From: Pseudomonas phenolilytica
Lineage (GTDB): Bacteria; Pseudomonadota; Gammaproteobacteria; Pseudomonadales; Pseudomonadaceae
Direction of reading: 5' to 3'
Assembly (NCBI RefSeq): GCF_021432765.1
Contig: NZ_CP058908.1
Span: 2,248,001-2,312,000, forward strand
Length of the DNA: 64,000 bases
Notes under the pieces: generated by a model
What the model was told of the DNA's origin: nothing
What the model saw: the letters and a program-made list of their open reading frames with translations, nothing else
The model's database searches: none
Program-made: the position numbers and the translations under genes
Shown here: positions 18,720 to 27,067 of the stretch, piece after piece
How positions within the stretch are numbered: position 1 is the stretch's first letter
Layout of the letters: each line of letters starts with the position of its first letter

Positions 18720-20681
18720 TCAGATGTCGTAGTTGAAACCGACGAACAAGGTGCGGCCCATGAGGATGTTGTCGACCGACTGAGCGACGTCGTCGCGTTT
18801 TTCGTTGGTCAGGTTGTTCATCCCCGCGCGCAGCGACAGCTCTCGCGTCGCCTGATACTTGGCGCCCAGGTTGAGCTGATGGAACGCACCGCTCTCGACG
18901 TTGGGTTCGGCCGCCGAGACGTAGAGCAGCTGACTGCCGGTGTACTGATAGTCGAGGTTCAGCCCGAGCTTGGGCATGGCCTGCCAGTCGACGCCGAGGT
19001 TGGCGACATGCTGCGGCGAGTTGCGGATCGCTTCGTCGGTGTCGCGATCCTCCGCATCCGAGTAGGTGTAGTTGCCGCGCAGGCCGATGGAGTCGGTCAG
19101 CGCATAACGGCCGTGCAGTTCGTAGCCCTGCACCCGCGCCTTGCTGACGTTGCTGTAAGTCATTACTGGCGGGCGGTAGCCGACGCGCCAGGTATCGGTG
19201 ACGATCATGTCTTCGATGTCGTTGTGGAAGAACATGATGCCGGCCTCCAGCCGCTCGTTCTGGTAAAGCGTGCCGATCTCGTAGCTGGTCGCGGTTTCCG
19301 GCTTGAGGTCGGGGTTGCCGATCAGCGTGCACATGCCGCGGCAGGCCAGTACGCCGTAGGTCTCGTCGGACTGATAGATGCTCGGCGCCTTGAACGATTT
19401 GCCGGCGCCGCCCTTGATCACCCAGTTGTCGGTGAGGTTGTAGACGCCGTAGGCACGCGGGCTGAACTCGCCGCCGAAGGTGTCGTGGTCGTCCCAGCGA
19501 CCGCCGAGGGTAATGTCCAGATCGCCGAGGGAGAACTCGTCCTGCAGGTAGAGCGCCTTCTGGTCGACTTCGGTGTCGGAACCGAGATTCTGGTTATGCG
19601 CCAGCTCGGTACGCCGCCATTCGCTGCCGACGGTGAACAGGTGGCTGCCCAGCGCGGCGCTGAGCTGGCCGTCGACGGTGTGGTTGTTCTGCTGGATGTC
19701 GCCTTTCTTGCCGCGCAGCGTGGTCATGATCTGCGAGTCGTCCATCAGGTCGACGTCCTCGTAGTAGTAGCGCACGCGGGTGTTGAAGCCGTCCCAGTTG
19801 CCGCTGTGGCCGAGGCCGAAGCTCCAGCGCTCCATCTCCTGCACGTTGGGGACGACGGCGCCGAAGTTGTTCCATTCGGCCTCGCGATCGTCCTTGTGAT
19901 GGGTGAAATCGAGGTCGACGGTCTGGCGCTCATCCAGCAGCCAGTTCAGCGAGCCGAAGACGCTGCCGTTCTGCCGTTGTTCCACCGCGTCGGTGTTGGG
20001 GTTGACGGTCTGCTCGCTCAGCCAGGCGGCCTGGTCGGTTTTCTCGACGAACAGATTGCCGCGCAGTTTGCCGTCGATCAGCGCGCCGCTGACGTAGCCG
20101 CTGGCCTGATGGCTGTCGCCGGACTCGCCCTCGCTGGGGTGTTCGTAGGTATAGGCGACGCCGGCGTGCGTTTCGTCGGTGGCCTGACGCAGGATCACGT
20201 TGACCACGCCGCCCAGCGCATCGGCGCCGTACAGCGAGGACATCGGCCCGCGGATCACTTCGATGCGCTCGATGGCGGCTATCGGGATCGACGACAGGTC
20301 GAAGTCGTTGGCGTAGTTGGACGACAGTGCATCGCGCGAGTTGATGCGCCGGCCGTTGACCAGCAGCAGGGTGTAGTCCGAATCCATGCCGCGCAGCTTG
20401 ATTTCCTTGCGGCCATAGGTGGACGACGGGTTGATGTGCACGCCCGGCAGGTACTTGACCGCATCGGCCAGGTTATACACCGGCAGCTTGTCCAGCTCCT
20501 CGCGGGTGACCACCGAGACGCTGGCCGGGGCGCTGAGTTCGCTGTGGGCGGTCTGGGTGGCGGTGATGACTTCGTTCTTCAGGGTGACCGGGGTATCAGC
20601 CAGCGCTGCCAGCGGCAGCAGGCTGCCGAGCAGGGTCAGGGAGAGATGACGGGGACGGCCGATTCTTCGTACAAGCTGCAT
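18720..20681 (-). CDS. TonB-dependent catecholate siderophore receptor (CirA/FepA-like)
   Basis: A 653-aa outer-membrane receptor. A signal peptide (LSLTLLGSLLPLAALA) is followed by a TonB-box-like segment (KNEVITATQ). The plug domain (about residues 35-160) contains VSVVTREELDKLPVYNLAD, LRGMDSDYTLLLVNGRR and the IRGPMSSLYGADALGGVVN signature. The 22-strand barrel ends in the aromatic VGFNYDI. I chose the ATG at 20681 because GGAG lies 7 nt upstream; an earlier in-frame ATG at 20729 would put extra residues before the signal peptide. It is located between the exporter and the ABC importer, so it probably imports the amonabactin-like siderophore. Confidence 0.93.
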   Translation of the reverse strand: MQLVRRIGRPRHLSLTLLGSLLPLAALADTPVTLKNEVITATQTAHSELSAPASVSVVTREELDKLPVYNLADAVKYLPGVHINPSSTYGRKEIKLRGMDSDYTLLLVNGRRINSRDALSSNYANDFDLSSIPIAAIERIEVIRGPMSSLYGADALGGVVNVILRQATDETHAGVAYTYEHPSEGESGDSHQASGYVSGALIDGKLRGNLFVEKTDQAAWLSEQTVNPNTDAVEQRQNGSVFGSLNWLLDERQTVDLDFTHHKDDREAEWNNFGAVVPNVQEMERWSFGLGHSGNWDGFNTRVRYYYEDVDLMDDSQIMTTLRGKKGDIQQNNHTVDGQLSAALGSHLFTVGSEWRRTELAHNQNLGSDTEVDQKALYLQDEFSLGDLDITLGGRWDDHDTFGGEFSPRAYGVYNLTDNWVIKGGAGKSFKAPSIYQSDETYGVLACRGMCTLIGNPDLKPETATSYEIGTLYQNERLEAGIMFFHNDIEDMIVTDTWRVGYRPPVMTYSNVSKARVQGYELHGRYALTDSIGLRGNYTYSDAEDRDTDEAIRNSPQHVANLGVDWQAMPKLGLNLDYQYTGSQLLYVSAAEPNVESGAFHQLNLGAKYQATRELSLRAGMNNLTNEKRDDVAQSVDNILMGRTLFVGFNYDI

Positions 20682-20725
20682 GTGCAGGCTCCGTTGCCAA
20701 GTAGTTGTTGTACAGCGCGGACTGA

Positions 20726-21961
20726 TCACGATTCCCCGGCAGGTTGGGTCCTGCCTTCTTGTGTGGTGCTGGCGTCTGAGCGTGCGTGGATCGCACGCAG
20801 CAGCACCAGCACGCCGATGCCGGCGGCGGTTCCGGCGCCGGCGTAGAGCCAGGCCAGGTCGTCGAAGCCGACCAGGCGGCGAGCTGCGTCCTCGGTGAGG
20901 TAGGCCGCGGAGAACAGGCTGCCGAGGCCGGCAGCGATATTCGATACGGTGCTCTGCAGCGCCATGAAGGCGGCGCGCTGCTCGGGCTGCGGAATGGCCG
21001 CGGCGATGGTCAGCGTGCTGCTGCTGCGCACCGCGCCGAGCGCCATGAACAGCGTGAACACCAGATACAGCGACAGCCCGAGCGGCACTGCGAAGCCGAG
21101 CAGGGTGATGGCGGCCAGGCAGCCGCTGCTAAGCAGCACCACCGTTGCGACATTGCCGCGGTCGATCAGCACGCCGCCCAGATGCATCGCCGCCAGGCTG
21201 GCAAGGCCGCCGCAGAGGTAGAGCAGGCCAATGTGCTGGCGCGGAAATTCGAGGTTGAACTGGAAGTAGTTGGAGAAGTGCGGCACCAACAGGAAGTGGC
21301 CGAACATCTGCAGCGCCACGATCGACAACGCGGCCTGGCACAGCGGCGTGCGCAGCAGCGGCCACAGACGCGTCGCGCTGTGGGCATGGGTCGGCGGCGT
21401 GGGAAACAGTCGCAGGCAGAGCAACGCGAGCAGCACGCCGGCACCACCGAACAGCACGAACGGTGCCTGCCAGCCGCCGCGCGCGGCGAGCTCCAGCGCC
21501 AGCGGCGTGACCACGATGGCCGCCAGCGAATAACCCATGGCGACATAGGCGAGTTTGCGGCCACGTTCGGCGGGCGGGATCAGGTCGAGCATCGCGGCCA
21601 TCAACACCGCGCCCATGGGACCGGCGACCAGACCGGAGAGCACGAACAGGATGATCAGCTGTTGCGGCCCGCTGGCCAGCGCGCATGCCAGCAGCAGGGC
21701 GAAACGCAGTGCCAGCAGGCCGATCAGCGCGCGCTTGCGCTCCAGACGGTCGAGCCAGGCGGCGCTCAGCGCCGCGCTCAGCGCCGCGGCGAGGGTGGCG
21801 CCACCGGCAAGGTAGCCAACGTGGCTGGCCTGCATGCCCAGCGCCCGCACGAAATCCGGACCGAGCGGCATCACCATCATCAGGCTGCCGATCGACAACA
21901 TGTTGATGAGCATGGCCAGGTGAACGGCGGCTTGCGCTTGTCGATCAGCGTCCATCTGCAT
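20726..21961 (-). CDS. MFS transporter, probable siderophore exporter (EntS-like role)
   Basis: A 411-aa major facilitator protein with about 12 hydrophobic segments. The conserved loop 2-3 region is in degenerate form (LDRLERKRALIG), and the second half has GVLIDRGNVATVV. It heads the leftward operon, 44 nt before the receptor gene and just behind a Fur-like site. This context suggests export of the newly made siderophore; uptake is covered by the ABC genes. The exact substrate cannot be read from the sequence. A second possible ATG lies two codons downstream of the first. Confidence 0.8.
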   Translation of the reverse strand: MQMDADRQAQAAVHLAMLINMLSIGSLMMVMPLGPDFVRALGMQASHVGYLAGGATLAAALSAALSAAWLDRLERKRALIGLLALRFALLLACALASGPQQLIILFVLSGLVAGPMGAVLMAAMLDLIPPAERGRKLAYVAMGYSLAAIVVTPLALELAARGGWQAPFVLFGGAGVLLALLCLRLFPTPPTHAHSATRLWPLLRTPLCQAALSIVALQMFGHFLLVPHFSNYFQFNLEFPRQHIGLLYLCGGLASLAAMHLGGVLIDRGNVATVVLLSSGCLAAITLLGFAVPLGLSLYLVFTLFMALGAVRSSSTLTIAAAIPQPEQRAAFMALQSTVSNIAAGLGSLFSAAYLTEDAARRLVGFDDLAWLYAGAGTAAGIGVLVLLRAIHARSDASTTQEGRTQPAGES

Positions 21962-22013
21962 CGTACTCGGGTGGCTGGGGCGGCAGCATGGTAGGCAATC
22001 TCAAACGCTATTT

Positions 22014-22036
22014 CAAATACTAATCGTTCTCATCTG
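22014..22036. promoter_or_regulatory. Candidate Fur box upstream of the uptake/export operon
   Basis: On the minus strand, CAGATGAGAACGATTAGTATTTG resembles the common pseudomonad Fur pattern (A)ATGAGAAnGATTA. It lies 53-75 nt upstream of the MFS gene start. The match is weaker than the one at 313-331 but is in the right place to make transport co-regulated with synthesis. Confidence 0.55.
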
Positions 22037-22154
22037 TGCGGCAGATTGCCATCGCTCGGTGTGCCTCGCGGATACGCGCGGGTGCGTGCCTTCCTGCGGG
22101 CGCCCGGTGAGGCGGTAGAATGCTGCGCCTCAATGCCTTCTCCGCGGGGGAACC

Positions 22155-23108
22155 ATGCACGCCGACGCGCTCGCCACCCTTCAACAGTTGCTGTTAGACG
22201 GCCTCGACCCGGTGCCGGAGGAAACGCGCCGGCTGTTTCATGGCCGCGGGCGTTGCTGGCCGGGTCTCGAACACGTCACGGCCGACTGGCTGCAGGGCGT
22301 GCTGCTGGTGGCGTTGTTCCGCGCGCCGGAGGCTGCGCAGCTGGATGCGCTGAAGCAGCTGCTGCGTGCGTTGGGGCAAACGCCGGCGTGGCAGCGCAGC
22401 CAGGCGCATGCGCTGCTGCTGCAGCATCGCTATCTGCCGGACAGCCCCACCGAGGCGCTGCTGGGCGAGCTGCCGGCCGAATGGCTGATCAGTGAGAACG
22501 GTTTGCGCTACAAGCTGGATCTGGGACGCAAGCAGAACAACGGGCTGTTTCTCGACATGCGTTACGGACGCCGCTGGGTGCAGGAGCACGCGCGCGCGCG
22601 GCGCGTGCTGAACCTGTTCGCTTACACCTGCGGTTTCTCGGTCGCGGCGATCGCCGGTGGCGCGCGGCACGTAATCAATCTGGACATGGCCAGCGCCGCG
22701 CTGAGCCGTGGCCGCGAAAACCACCGCCTGAACGGACACGATCTGTCCCGGGTGAGCTTCCTCGGTCATGAGCTGTTCAAGTCGTGGGGCAAGGTGAAGA
22801 AGCTCGGGCCGTATGACCTGATCATCATCGACCCGCCGTCGTTCCAGAAAGGTAGCTTCGTTCTGAGTACCGATTACCGGAAGATTCTGCGCCGCCTGCC
22901 GGAACTGCTCGACGCGCACGGTGAGGTGCTCGCCTGCATCAACGATCCGGACATTGGCCCGGACTTTCTCATTGAGGAGATGGCCGCCGAGGCGCCGCAA
23001 CTGCGCTTCGTGCGGCGACTGGAGAACCCACCGGAGTTCGCCGACGTCGATCCGGACGCCGGGCTGAAGACACTGCTCTTTGCCCGGCAGGAACAGACAG
23101 AACGCTAA
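22155..23108 (+). CDS. Class I SAM-dependent methyltransferase (RlmI/RlmK-like)
   Basis: A 317-aa protein. The C-terminal two thirds is a Rossmann methyltransferase: the SAM motif VLNLFAYTCGFSVAAIAGGA near residue 152, acidic ribose-binding LDMASAALSRG, and catalytic DPPSFQKGSF near 227. The arrangement resembles the 23S rRNA m5C/m2G methyltransferases RlmI/RlmK. The PUA domain of RlmI is missing, so the RNA target is not certain. The N-terminal 100 residues show no domain I recognise. A GGGGGA site precedes the ATG. The gene's end overlaps the convergent DUF305 gene by 3 nt. Confidence 0.8.
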   Translation: MHADALATLQQLLLDGLDPVPEETRRLFHGRGRCWPGLEHVTADWLQGVLLVALFRAPEAAQLDALKQLLRALGQTPAWQRSQAHALLLQHRYLPDSPTEALLGELPAEWLISENGLRYKLDLGRKQNNGLFLDMRYGRRWVQEHARARRVLNLFAYTCGFSVAAIAGGARHVINLDMASAALSRGRENHRLNGHDLSRVSFLGHELFKSWGKVKKLGPYDLIIIDPPSFQKGSFVLSTDYRKILRRLPELLDAHGEVLACINDPDIGPDFLIEEMAAEAPQLRFVRRLENPPEFADVDPDAGLKTLLFARQEQTER

Positions 23109-23557
23109 CGTCGTGCTTCCAGTTCTTCTATCAGCCCCTTCATCTCATCGATCTCGCGGCGCTGTGCCTCGATGATGCTGTCCGCCAGTTTGCGTACGCG
23201 CGGGTCACGGATATCGGCACGTTCGCTGGTAAGGATGGCGATGGAGTGGTGGGGAATCATGGCCTTCATCCAAGACACCTGATCCACCGTGGCCTGGCTG
23301 CGCACCAGCCATAGCGACACGGCAAAGATCAGCAGGCCGCTCGCGTAGATAGCCAGGTTCACCCCTCGTCGCGGATACATCTTGGGCATGAAAGCGAGCA
23401 TGACGATCGCCATGCTCGCGCCCATCACCAGCGCCATATAAGCGCGTGTTTCGCTGAAGAACACGTGGTCGAGCTGGTAGGTGTTGAGGTACATCAGGCC
23501 GAACATGACCAGTGTGGAGGTCGCGATCATCGCGCCGAACTTCGCATAGTTCTGCAT
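23105..23557 (-). CDS. DUF305 family membrane protein
   Basis: A 150-aa protein with three or four N-terminal hydrophobic segments (residues about 8-100) and a C-terminal cytoplasmic or periplasmic helix. That helix bears the family motif MIPHHSIAI, followed by a charged helical region (LADSIIEAQRREIDEMKGLI). DUF305 proteins are often found near metal-related genes; the paired histidines are consistent with metal binding. The ATG at 23557 has GGGAG 7 nt upstream. The frame is open further upstream, but that part has no matching character. Confidence 0.8.
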   Translation of the reverse strand: MQNYAKFGAMIATSTLVMFGLMYLNTYQLDHVFFSETRAYMALVMGASMAIVMLAFMPKMYPRRGVNLAIYASGLLIFAVSLWLVRSQATVDQVSWMKAMIPHHSIAILTSERADIRDPRVRKLADSIIEAQRREIDEMKGLIEELEARR

Positions 23558-23589
23558 CGGTAGGCTCCCGGATGGCGGTTTCGACAGGA

Positions 23590-24126
23590 TCAGTCGTCGG
23601 TCTTCGAAACGGAACAGTCCGGCTCGGCGGTGAAGGTGCGCGAGGCATCTACCGGGCCCAGCTTCTCCAGCGTGCGGCGGCCGAGCAGTACCGGATAGAG
23701 CATGTCGTCGCGGTCGTTGAGCGAGAATTCCTCCTCGTAGACCTGCTTGCCCAGGCACACCTTCATCTTGACCACGGGGCGATCCTCCTTGCCGGCCGCA
23801 CCGCGCACGGTCAGCTCGCGCTCGATCTTGCGTTCGACACGGCTATCGACCCGTTTATCGGTGTTGATGTCCTCCAGATCGAGATCGAAGCGCACCCACT
23901 TTTCGCCGTCCTTCTCGAAGCGGTCGATGTTTTCGGCGTGCATCGAGGAGGTCAGCGCGCCGGTATCGAGCTTGAATTTCACCGCGATGCCTTCGGGCAG
24001 GATCAGGCCTTTCTCGACCCAACCCAGCACCGGGCGTGAATCGGCGAGCGCGGTGGCGCTAAACCAAACGAGGAGCGAGGCGAGTCCGCAGAGCAGGCGG
24101 CGCGAAGCGGGTTGGCGCAAGGGCAT
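23590..24126 (-). CDS. RimK-type ATP-dependent zinc protease family protein (retropepsin-like)
   Basis: A 178-aa exported protein with a signal peptide (LLCGLASLLVWFSATALA). The family core is VLGWVEKGLILPEGIAVKFKLDTGALTSSMHA, containing the aspartyl-protease-like DTGA, then LLGRRTLEKLG. Family members carry the historical name RimK-like zinc protease (PF05618) although the fold is that of a single-domain aspartic protease. The ATG at 24126 gives the signal peptide. It lies 32 nt upstream of the DUF305 gene and in the same direction. Confidence 0.8.
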   Translation of the reverse strand: MPLRQPASRRLLCGLASLLVWFSATALADSRPVLGWVEKGLILPEGIAVKFKLDTGALTSSMHAENIDRFEKDGEKWVRFDLDLEDINTDKRVDSRVERKIERELTVRGAAGKEDRPVVKMKVCLGKQVYEEEFSLNDRDDMLYPVLLGRRTLEKLGPVDASRTFTAEPDCSVSKTDD

Positions 24127-24185
24127 ACGGTTTTCCTCGACGAACGACGGACATGGAAAAGTAGAGTCGTCGAGGTTGTGATTGT

Positions 24186-24848
24186 TCAGTCGGTCGTCGT
24201 GGCCGGCGGAGTGAGGCCGCAGCCCTTGAGAATGATCTGAATGAGGTTGTCGGTAGCCACGGCGAAGTCCTGGCGCGTCATGCGCTTGCCGCCGATGCGG
24301 CGAATCTGGTCGGAGAAATCGGCGTAGTGCTGCGTGCCGCTCCAGATCAGGAAGATCAGGTGCATGGGGTCCACCGCGTCCATCTTGCCGGCGGCGATCC
24401 AGGCCTCGAAAACGGCAGTGCGACCGCGGAACCAGTCGCGATAGTCCTGGCCGAAATGCTCGGCGAGACACTCCGAGCCGCTGATGACCTCCATCGCGAA
24501 GATCTTCGAGGCCTGCGGATGGCGCCGGGAGAACTCCATCTTCATGCGGATGTAGTTGGCCAGGGCGGTCGCCGGATCATCCTCCGCGCGCATGTCGTCG
24601 AACGCGGTGTCCCACAGTTCGAGGATGTGGCGCATCACCTCGACGTACAGCCCGAGCTTACTGCTGAAGTAATAGTGCAGATTGGCCTTAGGCAGTCCGG
24701 CGCGGGTGGCGATGGCGTTCATGCTGGTGCCCTTGAAGCCATAGCGGGCGAACTCGGCCGCGGCGGCGGCGAGGATGGTTTCCTCGTTCTTCTGGCGGAT
24801 GCGACCGGCGGGTTTGCCGGATACGGCTGGGGTGTCGTGCTCGTTCAT
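24186..24848 (-). CDS. TetR/AcrR family regulator (RutR-like)
   Basis: A 220-aa transcriptional regulator. The N-terminal helix-turn-helix (about residues 17-65) reads ILAAAAAEFARYGFKGTSMN, AIATRAGLPKANLHYYFSSK, and then LGLYVEVMRHILELW. The C-terminal ligand domain resembles RutR/YcdC, the pyrimidine-catabolism regulator, including EFSRRHPQASKIFAMEVISG and LIFLIWSGTQHYADF. No rut genes are in the window, so the ligand is unknown. The ATG at 24848 follows a long stretch without other genes (24849-25116), in which I see only the curli terminator. Confidence 0.85.
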   Translation of the reverse strand: MNEHDTPAVSGKPAGRIRQKNEETILAAAAAEFARYGFKGTSMNAIATRAGLPKANLHYYFSSKLGLYVEVMRHILELWDTAFDDMRAEDDPATALANYIRMKMEFSRRHPQASKIFAMEVISGSECLAEHFGQDYRDWFRGRTAVFEAWIAAGKMDAVDPMHLIFLIWSGTQHYADFSDQIRRIGGKRMTRQDFAVATDNLIQIILKGCGLTPPATTTD

Positions 24849-25072
24849 GGTTCTGGCTCGCGTAGGTGGCGCATCCGGCGGACTTGGCTTGACGCCGACG
24901 GCATGGATTCTGCCCGAGTTGGCCGTTCGGCGCAGCCGTTGCGCTTGCTGCGCGAGCCGCGGTAGCTCCATCCGCAAACCTGCAACGTAAGCCGTGATGA
25001 ATCATCGCGAAGACCGTAGAGACTGGTCGGGTGGCTCTGCCATGCCGGGCAACCCGGCGGCCCGTACAAACG

Positions 25073-25100
25073 CAACTGCCGGCCCGAAGGCCGGCAGTTG
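25073..25100 (-). terminator. Rho-independent terminator after csgA
   Basis: A perfect 12-bp stem (CAACTGCCGGCC / GGCCGGCAGTTG) with a CGAA loop begins 17 nt past the csgA stop. It is followed on the minus strand by GTTTGT, a weak U-tract. Confidence 0.8.
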
Positions 25101-25116
25101 GATGACGCCGGTGCAC

Positions 25117-26331
25117 TCAGTTCTGAGTGACCGTGGCGCTGTTGTTCCAGCCATTCTGATTGATGTAGGCCGCGTTGCCGTAGCCGCTCTGCGTGGCCAC
25201 CGCGCTGTTGTCCCAGCCGGTCTGATTGACGCTGGCCAGGTGCGCCGCACCGGTCTGGGTAAGGCTGGCTTCGTTGGCGACGCCGTTCTGCTGGATGCCG
25301 GCGAGGTTGTCGCGGCCATCCTGCGCGACGTCGACGCTGTTGCCGAAGCCGACGCTCAGGCCGACGATTTGGTTGTCGGTGCCGTCCTGCACCGCGGTCA
25401 GCTCGTTGCCCGTGCCGTTCTGGCCGAAGTACAGCTCGTTGCCGCGGCCCTGCTGATCGACATCGGCACTGTTGAACGCGCCGACCTGGGTGGTCTTGGC
25501 GGTCTGGTTGCGGCCGTCCTGGAACACGTCGGCGCTGTTGCCGGTGCCGAACTGCTCGGTCGTTGCGGTGTTGTTGCCGCCCATCCAGCCGTTGGTCTGC
25601 TCGATGCGCGAGTCGTTGGCCACGCCGTACTGCAGGACGAAGGCGTTCTGCGCGTTGCCGTCCTGATCCACGTCGACGTTGTTGCCAATCCCGTTGGAGT
25701 AGACGTACGCCTCGTGGTTGAAACCGGTCTGGGCGACCTGCGCGTCGTTGCCGACACCGACCTGTTCGACTTCCGCGACCGACCCGGAGCTGAGCAGCTG
25801 GGTGATGCGCGCGTCGTTGTTGTCGCCGTCCTGGTCGATGGTTGCCTTGTCGAAGGAGCTGGCCACCTGGGTGATGCTGGCATCGTTCAGATCGCCGAGC
25901 TGGTTGGTGCTCGCGTCGCTGTGGAAGGCCGCGGACTGGCTGGTGGCGGCGCTGTTGTATGAACCGTTCTGAGTCTGCGTGATGGTGGTATGCAGCGTGC
26001 CGTTCTGCGTGACGGTGGCGGTATTGTCCCAGCCACGCTGATTCTGCGTGGAGGTGCTGTCGACAGCGAAGCTCTGCTGGGCGTCGGCATCGTTGAAATT
26101 GCCGAACTGGTTCTGTTCGGCGGTGCTGCCGAACGAGCTGAGCTGCTCGATTGCCGCGTCGTTGGCGAAGCCGCCCTGATTCTGCTCGGCGAAGTTGCCG
26201 GAACCGCCGCTCTGCAGGACTTCGGCCACGTTGTCGATGCCGATCTGGTTCTGCTCGGAGGTGTTGTTGGCGGCCAGGACCGGGGCAGAGGCAACCAGCA
26301 TGGCGGCTACGAGGGGGGTGAACTTAAACAT
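25117..26331 (-). CDS. csgA: Major curlin subunit, long form with about 17 repeats (CsgA-like)
   Basis: A 404-aa exported amyloid subunit. The signal peptide (MFKFTPLVAAMLVASAPVLA) is followed by about 17 imperfect repeats of 22-25 residues. They follow the curlin pattern Q-x-G-x4-N-x-A-x3-Q, e.g. AEQNQFGNFNDADAQQ and ASVNQTGWDNSAVATQ. Classical E. coli CsgA is about 151 aa with five repeats, so this protein would form a beta-solenoid over three times as long. Repeats 9, 13 and 14 depart most from the motif. The ribosome-binding site GGAG lies 8 nt upstream of the ATG. It is the last gene of the locus, 42 nt after csgB, with a strong terminator behind it. Confidence 0.9.
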   Translation of the reverse strand: MFKFTPLVAAMLVASAPVLAANNTSEQNQIGIDNVAEVLQSGGSGNFAEQNQGGFANDAAIEQLSSFGSTAEQNQFGNFNDADAQQSFAVDSTSTQNQRGWDNTATVTQNGTLHTTITQTQNGSYNSAATSQSAAFHSDASTNQLGDLNDASITQVASSFDKATIDQDGDNNDARITQLLSSGSVAEVEQVGVGNDAQVAQTGFNHEAYVYSNGIGNNVDVDQDGNAQNAFVLQYGVANDSRIEQTNGWMGGNNTATTEQFGTGNSADVFQDGRNQTAKTTQVGAFNSADVDQQGRGNELYFGQNGTGNELTAVQDGTDNQIVGLSVGFGNSVDVAQDGRDNLAGIQQNGVANEASLTQTGAAHLASVNQTGWDNSAVATQSGYGNAAYINQNGWNNSATVTQN

Positions 26332-26373
26332 ATTTATCTCTCCATGGATGTTTTAAGTACTGCGGTACTTCCT

Positions 26374-26853
26374 TCACCGGTACTGGCGAACCACTACCGT
26401 CAGACCCTGACCCATCTGGTTGACGCTGCTGCTCAACCCTGAGCCAGTCTGTTCGATGAGCGCGCTGTTGCTGGCGCCCTGCTGTGCGATGGCGGCGACG
26501 TTGCCGGAACCGTCCTGGTCGATACGGGCCTGGTTGTAGTCGCCCGACTGCATGATCAGCGCTGCGTTGTCGGTTCCGATCTGATTGATGTCGGCGGTAT
26601 TGGCGTAGCCGGCCTGGAGGATGTAGGCCTCCAGTTCCGAGCCGCTCTGGGCAATGTTGCCGACCAGTGCCGAGCCTGATTGCTGGATTGAAGCCAGCGC
26701 GGCCTGGTTGGCGGCGGCGGTCGAGGTGAGACTGTCCGATTGCCAGGCCAGCTCGCTTGGAGCCAGGTCTTGATCGGCATGGCTGGCAGCGGCGGCCAGT
26801 GTCAGCAGTACGGACAGGAGGAGCTGTTGGGCAATCCTTTGCGTGGTTTGCAT
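26374..26853 (-). CDS. csgB: Curlin nucleator subunit (CsgB-like)
   Basis: A 159-aa exported protein with signal peptide (LLLSVLLTLAAAASHA), then about five curlin-type repeats such as ADINQIGTDNAALIMQ and ARIDQDGSGNVAAIAQ. The last repeat ends in a basic, degenerate VVVRQYR, as expected for the nucleator whose C-terminus anchors it to the cell surface. The ATG at 26853 has AGGGA upstream; an earlier TTG is possible but unsupported. It lies directly upstream of csgA and is probably co-transcribed with it. Confidence 0.88.
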   Translation of the reverse strand: MQTTQRIAQQLLLSVLLTLAAAASHADQDLAPSELAWQSDSLTSTAAANQAALASIQQSGSALVGNIAQSGSELEAYILQAGYANTADINQIGTDNAALIMQSGDYNQARIDQDGSGNVAAIAQQGASNSALIEQTGSGLSSSVNQMGQGLTVVVRQYR

Positions 26854-27030
26854 CGCTTCGTCCCTGGTCAATTGGCACTGGAATCATCTTGGTTGCGGAT
26901 CGGCGCAGGCGAAATCCATCCAATGATTGAAAATGCATCGTTCCGGTGCATGCGGTGTTGCGGGTGTGCCGAGGCCGTGTGGCGGCGAATGGGTGCGGTC
27001 TGGCGGCAAGAGCTGCGACCGATCCAAGAA

Positions 27031-27052
27031 AAAGCCCTCCGAAGAGGGCTTT
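27031..27052 (-). terminator. Rho-independent terminator after csgG
   Basis: A stem AAAGCCCTC / GAGGGCTTT with a CGAA loop, followed on the minus strand by a TTTTTCTT tract, lies 16 nt past the csgG stop. It separates the csgDEFG transcript from csgBA. The remaining 177 nt up to csgB must contain the csgB promoter, though I see no clear -35/-10 pair there. Confidence 0.85.
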
Positions 27053-27067
27053 TGGGGCGGGCGAGGC

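Noticed and set aside
25117..26331. Possible CRISPR-like or satellite array
   Set aside because: The periodicity is about 66-69 bp of coding sequence with protein-level repeats; it is the curlin gene, not a CRISPR.
26872..27030. Sigma54 promoter for csgB
   Set aside because: Sequences such as CTCGGCACACCCGCAAC only loosely resemble the -24/-12 pattern, and the spacing is wrong.
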